Position numbers and translations under genes: made by a program. The notes beneath the pieces were generated by a model. That model was not told where the DNA came from and made no database searches. It was given only the letters and a program-made list of their open reading frames with translations. A DNA stretch of 64,000 nt, from positions 1-64,000 of the forward strand of contig JAVYIG010007482.1 of NCBI GenBank assembly GCA_035222895.1, in the 5' to 3' direction. Positions 63,401 to 64,000 of the stretch are shown here, one piece after another (positions within the stretch are counted from its first letter, which is position 1; each line of letters starts with the position of its first letter). Origin of the DNA: Strongylocentrotus droebachiensis. Taxonomy: Eukaryota; Echinodermata; Echinoidea; Camarodonta; Strongylocentrotidae.

Positions 63401-63524
63401 TTCATTTCTGTTTCTTCTCTAGATATTGTAGCCTGTACCGATAATTGTGAGGAGATTTGTGGCTCTAAGGATGGCTGCTCAAACCTCGCCTATCCTCTAC
63501 TTGTTATGAATGTACTGCCACAAG
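41811..63524 (+). CDS. SLC5-family sodium/solute cotransporter (SGLT/SMIT type), N-terminal half
   Basis: Exons 41811-41927, 45878-45949, 48062-48166, 48898-49062, 51967-52153, 53351-53559, 61760-61895 and 63423-63524 join in one frame for 364 residues. The family couples Na+ flow to uptake of sugars or myo-inositol across the plasma membrane with a LeuT-like fold of about 14 helices; roughly half is in the window. Landmarks are [17 protein letters not shown] (N72, H77), GAFELN (E96), [41 protein letters not shown] and [19 protein letters not shown]72, H77, E96 and the WYW correspond to sugar-site residues of human SGLT1 (N78, H83, E102, Y290/W291). [24 protein letters not shown] and GQTxAS are most like SMIT1 and NSSCGLPR like SLC5A11, so a myo-inositol carrier is favoured over a glucose carrier. 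The substrate is inference. Confidence 0.92.
41928..43160. other. SLC5 intron 1, first part, no gene
   Basis: AT-rich; a T run of about 25 at 42302-42326. Nothing else recognised. Confidence 0.45.
43163..43376 (+). mobile_element. MITE, family TTAAAGATAAACTTGAG (copy 3, partial)
   Basis: TCCCATATACATCTTTCTGT..CCAGAACCTTGCAGTA..TCACAATGCAATCGCATGAC..TCTTTATCTTTAACG matches the right half of the 6.2-6.6 kb element. The left end was not found. Confidence 0.7.
43377..44200. other. SLC5 intron 1, no gene
   Basis: A 17-base C run at 43874-43890. Nothing else recognised. Confidence 0.4.
44205..44355. repeat. Degenerate minisatellite of TTTGACCTCTGATATTTT words
   Basis: Words ACCTCTGATATTTTA, CACTGACATTTTAACC and ACCTTTGATATTTTTACC recur at about 17-20 base intervals. 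Many contain TGACCT, the inverse of AGGTCA. Confidence 0.65.
44357..44820 (+). mobile_element. Dispersed element with AGGTCA repeats (copy 3)
   Basis: TGCCTCCACCCACTG..GAGGCATTATGTTCTTG head as in the 22.8 and 26.8 kb copies, then three cores of ATCTCAAGAACCAC..GAGATATGAGGCTCAAAC. AGGTCAAAGGT clusters lie near 44513, 44672 and 44799. Confidence 0.75.
45070..45242. repeat. Long palindrome 1 in SLC5 intron 1
   Basis: AAATAGTGAATGGTCTTTAT..GCAATGG..TTTTGCA..GGTGAAAGAT is mirrored by ATCTTTCACC..TGCAAAAT..CCATTGCACGAATAAAGACC..CACTATTTG. Confidence 0.88.
45424..45546. repeat. Long palindrome 2 with two TGACGTCA sites
   Basis: GTGCAATTTCGTTTGATCCT..CATTGCACTCTGACGTCA is mirrored by TGACGTCAGAGTGCAATG..AGGATCAAACGGAATTGCAC. 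TGACGTCA (CRE consensus) sits at 45461-45468 and 45501-45508, one in each arm. Confidence 0.9.
45878..45949 (+). CDS. SLC5 exon 2: loop after helix 1
   Basis: Acceptor TTCCATGTTCTCTAG ending 45877; donor CCT|GTGAGT at 45950. Encodes [20 protein letters not shown] then LWFP, matching [20 protein letters not shown] of SGLTs. Phase 0 on both sides. Confidence 0.93.
45968..46110 (-). mobile_element. Retroelement 3' tail, inverted (TTCAA repeats)
   Basis: CTCAAGTTCAAGTTCATTTTATTAA is the inverse of a poly(A)-signal-plus-TTGAA tail; the AT-rich continuation resembles other such copies. Starts under 20 bases after the exon 2 donor. Confidence 0.45.
46184..46235. repeat. CAGGGGCGTAGCTAG end with a 24-base G run
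   Basis: CAGGGGCGTAGCTAGACC followed by CACTGGGG and more Gs looks like the end of a GGGGCG-type DNA element; its partner end was not found. Confidence 0.5.
46236..47265. other. SLC5 intron 2, nothing recognised
   Basis: No coding signal; no defined element. Confidence 0.4.
47269..47444 (+). mobile_element. MITE, family CAGGGAAAAA (copy 3)
   Basis: CAGGGAAAAAACTACC..GGGGCTACTTTTCAAGC..GGCATTTCGGGGCTAATTTG..TATTTTTTCCCCTGG. Confidence 0.88.
47445..48060. other. SLC5 intron 2, end
   Basis: A C-rich run at 47640-47670 and a TCCGGCCTCCGGC piece. No gene. Confidence 0.4.
48062..48166 (+). CDS. SLC5 exon 3: helix 1b/2, substrate and sodium site
   Basis: Acceptor TTTTTGTGGATACAG ending 48061; donor AAT|GTAAGT at 48167. 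Encodes [20 protein letters not shown] then [16 protein letters not shown]72, H77 and E96 fill the sugar-site positions; glutamate at E76 matches SMIT1 rather than SGLT1 (glycine). Confidence 0.95.
48433..48615 (+). mobile_element. MITE, family CAGGGAAAAA (copy 4)
   Basis: CAGGGAAAAATTTAATG..TCGGGGGCTACTTTTC..GCATTTCGGGGGCTAATTTG..TATTTTTTCCCTG. Confidence 0.9.
48713..48872. repeat. Hairpin ending 25 bases before SLC5 exon 4
   Basis: AGGCTTGCGGGTGCACCATG..GAGAGAGAGAGGGTTGAGGA is mirrored by TCCTCAACCCTCTCTC..CATGGTGCACCCGCAAGCCT, with a GACTCTGACTC-bearing loop. The right arm ends at 48872 and exon 4 begins at 48898. Confidence 0.92.
48898..49062 (+). CDS. SLC5 exon 4: helices 2-4
   Basis: Acceptor TTATTTTGTTGCAG ending 48897; donor TCG|GTAAGA at 49063, phase 0. 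Encodes [34 protein letters not shown] and a hydrophobic helix [15 protein letters not shown]. Its last 45 bases are repeated in frame downstream (array B), so alternative donors could lengthen the protein. Confidence 0.94.
49018..49510 (+). repeat. Array B: 63-bp tandem repeat spanning the exon 4 5' splice site
   Basis: The unit is the last 45 bases of exon 4 plus the first 18 of the intron (TTCACCAAGATATCG|GTAAG). Five near-identical copies start at 49018, 49081, 49144, 49207 and 49270. Donors therefore lie at 49063, 49126, 49189, 49252 and 49315. As 63 is a multiple of three the frame stays open through all of them, repeating the helix [15 protein letters not shown]. Three decayed copies follow (49333, 49393, 49460), each with an acceptor-like GCTTTCAG; two also keep a donor. 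Confidence 0.95.
49499..49645. mobile_element. MITE with TAAAGC..CGGTCACAAA inverted ends
   Basis: TAAAGCCTCGGTCACAAATG at the left and TTTGTGACCGTAGCTTTA at the right; inner GCTACGAACGCCGTACGAAC and TTTGTACGAACC. The left end merges with the last decayed unit of array B. Confidence 0.85.
49878..50360 (-). mobile_element. DNA element, TIR GTTAAAGGTAATACAAAGTT (copy 1, inverted)
   Basis: The right end AACTTTGTATTACCTTTAAC and the left TTAAAAGGTAACGCAAAAGTTT are imperfect inverses. Interior blocks (GGTCATGAATTTGGTTCAAA inverted, TGTTGTATAGC inverted) match 60081-60592 in reverse orientation. Confidence 0.85.
50361..51775. other. SLC5 intron 4, no gene
   Basis: GATTCCCCTCGGTTGATTCTTATG at 50549 recurs as GATTCCCCCTCGTTTGATTCTTTTG at 51179, a diverged duplicate including CATCGTCTCTACGATGC-type words. 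A CT microsatellite (50949-50990) and a G run (51138-51149) also lie here. Confidence 0.5.
51779..51942 (+). mobile_element. tRNA-derived SINE, family 1, internally deleted, abutting exon 5
   Basis: TGATAGCTCAGTCGGT is joined directly to AGTGACCTTTGGTAAGGC, missing about 55 bases including the B box relative to the 24.3 kb copy. It ends AATAACCACCACTATCAC about 25 bases before exon 5, so the branch-point region of that exon is SINE-derived. Confidence 0.85.
51967..52153 (+). CDS. SLC5 exon 5: helices 4-5
   Basis: Acceptor TTCTTGTGTCTTTAG ending 51966; donor AAG A|GTAAGT at 52154. Encodes [20 protein letters not shown] and [20 protein letters not shown] then [12 protein letters not shown]. 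GGLAAVIxTD is a hallmark of the sodium:solute symporter family. [11 protein letters not shown] is shared with SMIT1. Confidence 0.95.
52303..52629. mobile_element. GC-rich MITE, ends GCTATGGTCACA
   Basis: GCTATGGTCACATTACCC at the left and AATCTG-less inverse TTTGTGACCATAGC at the right. The interior is made almost wholly of CGGCGGCCGAGCGG, GCCCGGC and GGTCGCCGC words in both orientations, far richer in GC than the intron around it. Confidence 0.85.
52630..53350. other. SLC5 intron 5, no gene
   Basis: AGTGGCCACCTCTCTATAAA..GGTCACCTGTATTG..GTGGCCACTGTTTGTG (52633-52765) is an old transposon end pair. Otherwise AT-rich. Confidence 0.45.
53351..53559 (+). CDS. SLC5 exon 6: extracellular loop and helix with WYW motif
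   Basis: Acceptor TATTATTCTCTCAAG ending 53350; donor CAG|GTCTGT at 53560, a poor donor. Encodes [40 protein letters not shown] and [19 protein letters not shown] then ATDQ. The NSSCGLPR-like and DLPWPG blocks match SLC5A11; NDT and NNS are potential N-glycosylation sites. Phase fits both neighbours. Confidence 0.95.
53560..54560. other. SLC5 intron 6, AT-rich, no gene
   Basis: ATAATAATAATGATAG..AAAGCGCACATG near 53927-53970 is a fragment of the ATA-headed GCGC repeat. Nothing else recognised. Confidence 0.45.
54562..54937. mobile_element. MITE, family TTAAAGATAAACTTGAG (copy 4)
   Basis: CCTTAAAGCTAATCTTGAGC at the left and CCAGAACTCAAGCTTATCTTTA at the right are imperfect inverses matching the ends of the 6.2 kb element. 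Confidence 0.7.
54938..55330. repeat. ATA-headed GCGC dispersed repeat
   Basis: (AATA)n run, ATTTATAGAGCGCAGAAAC, then ATTTAAAGACATTAACAGATGG and GGGGCTGCACAGGCAAATGC. It directly abuts the preceding MITE. Related to 31.71 kb. Confidence 0.6.
55331..55955. other. SLC5 intron 6, no gene
   Basis: An ATTCA microsatellite at 55699-55720 (retroelement tail, inverted). Nothing else firm. Confidence 0.4.
55960..56018. mobile_element. Fragment of poly-G/GGATCC element
   Basis: A 14-base G run, CCCCCTAACCCCTCCCCC, then ACAGATCCGCCACTG. The last words are the typical right end of the GGATCC family. Confidence 0.6.
56294..56526. mobile_element. Poly-C element with GGATCC ends (copy A)
   Basis: CAGGCGCGGATCCACA to CCTGGATCCGCCACTG. 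Inside are two related segments, each a C run, then GAACGAAATATTGGTAGG or GAGCGAGATATTGGTCGG, then CGATTTTCACATTTT. Confidence 0.8.
56527..57425. other. SLC5 intron 6, no gene
   Basis: AGAGAAAGAAGACTATTCG (56669) recurs as AGAGAAAGAAGACGATTCA (56781), a small duplication. A T run meets a G run at 56910-56936, and CTTGGCTACGCTCCTG (57000-57015) looks like a GGAGCGTAGC element end. Confidence 0.45.
57430..57492. repeat. CT and CA microsatellite
   Basis: CTCTCTCTATCTTTCTC twice, then about 12 AC dinucleotides. Confidence 0.95.
57493..59105. other. SLC5 intron 6, AT-rich, no gene
   Basis: No coding signal. GGGTGTTTCACAAAGATCCTAA..AAGTCGAACTTAAATATTATGG at 58833-58880 and TCCATAATTTTTAAGTTGAAC near 59060 form a loose inverted pair. 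Confidence 0.45.
59110..59341. mobile_element. Poly-C element with GGATCC end (copy B)
   Basis: Same internal order as 56294-56526 (C run, GAGAGAAATATTGGGAGG, CGATTTTCACATTTT, TCATATACCAAAAAAATGAT, C run, GAGCGAGATATTGGTCGG), ending CCTGGATCCGCCCCTG. The left terminal GGATCC is missing. Confidence 0.8.
59403..59665 (-). mobile_element. Polypyrimidine tract with GGATCC element end
   Basis: About 210 bases of CCTTTTCTCC-type pyrimidines end in GTGCCCCCCTGGATCCGCC then ACTG. On the minus strand it starts CAGTGGCGGATCCAGG and becomes a GA-rich stretch, so long apparent K/R/E frames are composition artefacts. Confidence 0.7.
59764..59960 (-). mobile_element. Retroelement 3' tail, inverted (AATTC repeats)
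   Basis: AATTCAATTCAATTCAATTC then AAATCATTTATTTCC and AT-rich sequence, as at 45.97 and 11.66 kb. Confidence 0.5.
60081..60592 (+). mobile_element. DNA element, TIR GTTAAAGGTAATACAAAGTT (copy 2, full length)
   Basis: GTTAAAGGTAATACAAAGTT at the left and AACTTTGTAATACCTTTAAC at the right are near-perfect inverses. Interior lacks a long frame. Copy 1 at 49878-50360 lies in the opposite orientation. Confidence 0.92.
60822..61323. mobile_element. DNA element with TAGGGACTTTTAGA ends
   Basis: TTAGGGACTTTTAGAATG at the left is mirrored by AATCTAAAAGTCCCTA at the right. It contains CGCATGCGCAGTG and a nested hairpin. Confidence 0.8.
61016..61133. repeat. Nested palindrome
   Basis: AAAAGAACATCCCTTCACTG..TGTAGAACAGGTG is mirrored by CACCTGTTCTACA..CAGGGAAGGGATGTTCC around AATATGCATGTGA. 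Confidence 0.9.
61324..61759. other. SLC5 intron 6, end, no gene
   Basis: AT-rich; nothing recognised. Confidence 0.4.
61760..61895 (+). CDS. SLC5 exon 7: helices 7-8
   Basis: Acceptor GTTATGTAG ending 61759; donor CCAG|GTAAGT at 61896. Encodes [20 protein letters not shown] then [19 protein letters not shown], matching VIVQRCLSAKNMSHVKGG and MVMPGMISRIL of SGLT1. Ends with one base of a split codon that exon 8 completes. Confidence 0.95.
61896..63133 (+). repeat. Array C: about 40 copies of a 25-27-bp donor-like unit after exon 7
   Basis: The core (about 61970-63045) alternates ACTTCCATGGTAAGTTGATA and ACTTCCATGGTAAGTTAACC units. GGTAAGTT occurs 22 times in it, the same eight bases as the real donor at 61895-61902. 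The real donor context CCAGGTAAGTTGATCA resembles the unit CCATGGTAAGTTGATAA. Units at both edges (CTCTGGTAATTTGATCA, CTCTGGTAAATTGATCA) are more diverged. Minus-strand frames here are repeat artefacts. Confidence 0.95.
63134..63420. other. SLC5 intron 7, end
   Basis: No feature recognised apart from the acceptor tract TTTCTGTTTCTTCTCTAG at its end. Confidence 0.5.
63423..63524 (+). CDS. SLC5 exon 8: extracellular cysteine loop
   Basis: Acceptor TTTCTTCTCTAG ending 63422; donor CAAG|GTTTGT at 63525. Encodes [19 protein letters not shown] then [15 protein letters not shown]. The four cysteines match the cysteine-rich loop of SGLT/SMIT proteins. The next coding block of the family (LRGLMxxVMxAALMS) is not in the window, so the gene runs on. 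Confidence 0.94.
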
Positions 63525-64000
63525 GTTTGTATGTCAGGCTATCATTACTGCTTTTAATCATTCATTACCATATTATTATTATCTCATTCGCATACACATA
63601 GGATATCTATTTTGATGTGGTATATGTTCAGTAAAGATACTTAAAAGCATGCATATGGCCCGGGGCCAAGTCAGAGTTGAAATGCTGCAAAAACATATCG
63701 TTGTTATCATCAGTGGATTCAACAACAAAAAATCCAAGATGGATTGTGTCAAATGATAACAACAATGTAGCTTGCAACATTTCACTTCTGACTTGGCCCT
63801 GGGCCATATTCAGGTGTACTGCATATTCCATTATTTACATATCAATGCTAGCTGTTTGTAAACTTTTGACCAAATAATTAACATGGTTCATTTAAAACAG
63901 GGCAATGGTGATGAAGCAAACTTGATGTGAGGTATGTATACTCTCTTAAAGTATGGCACTAGTACATATCATGTGAAGGTCTGTTCCAGATGAAGTTGAG
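63525..64000. other. SLC5 intron 8 (start) to window end
   Basis: Contains the palindrome at 63653-63809. No further exon found. Confidence 0.5.
63653..63809. mobile_element. Palindromic MITE, ends ATATGGCCCGGGGCCAAGTC
   Basis: ATATGGCCCGGGGCCAAGTC at the left is mirrored by GACTTGGCCCTGGGCCATAT at the right; inner GTTGTTATCAT and ATGATAACAAC also pair. Confidence 0.9.

Overview
The window looks like nuclear DNA from a marine invertebrate, most likely an echinoderm such as a sea urchin. The reasons are small phase-compatible exons with GT..AG borders in very repeat-rich introns, many short palindromic DNA elements, tRNA-derived SINEs, and protein exons that are deuterostome-like. The species assignment is inference.

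Two genes are present, both on the + strand. The first (exons 931-23739) encodes an ARHGAP1/p50RhoGAP-type protein: a BCH/CRAL-TRIO (Sec14-like) domain followed by a RhoGAP domain. Ten exons with a continuous reading frame give 446 residues and a stop; only the first coding exon and promoter lie upstream of the window. The second (41811 to beyond 63524) encodes the N-terminal half of an SLC5 sodium/solute cotransporter of the SGLT/SMIT branch, closest by eye to the myo-inositol transporters. Eight exons give 364 residues and the rest lies past the window end. No functional link between the two genes is visible.

Layout: 1-900, a palindromic element; 931-23739, gene 1 with introns full of MITEs, SINEs and tandem repeats; 24133-24138, a poly(A) signal; 24.2-41.3 kb, an intergenic desert of mobile elements. 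That desert includes a 7.3 kb asymmetric foldback element whose left arm is about 50 copies of a 94-bp unit, a 400-bp TTC tract, and a nested cluster of poly-C/poly-G elements. A GC-box/TATA-like promoter candidate follows at 41.45-41.54 kb, then gene 2.

The most unusual pattern is that three tandem arrays, one in gene 1 and two in gene 2, each begin at or just after a real 5' splice site and repeat donor-like sequence: 24 copies of 40 bp after gene 1 exon 9, five in-frame 63-bp copies (plus three decayed ones) after gene 2 exon 4, and about 40 copies of 25-27 bp after gene 2 exon 7. The arrays have different sequences but the same relation to the exon border. Other points of note are inverted transposon arms around gene 1 exon 6, elements carrying arrays of AGGTCA direct repeats, DNA elements carrying tRNA-like cores, and an acidic open frame sitting between inverted repeats.
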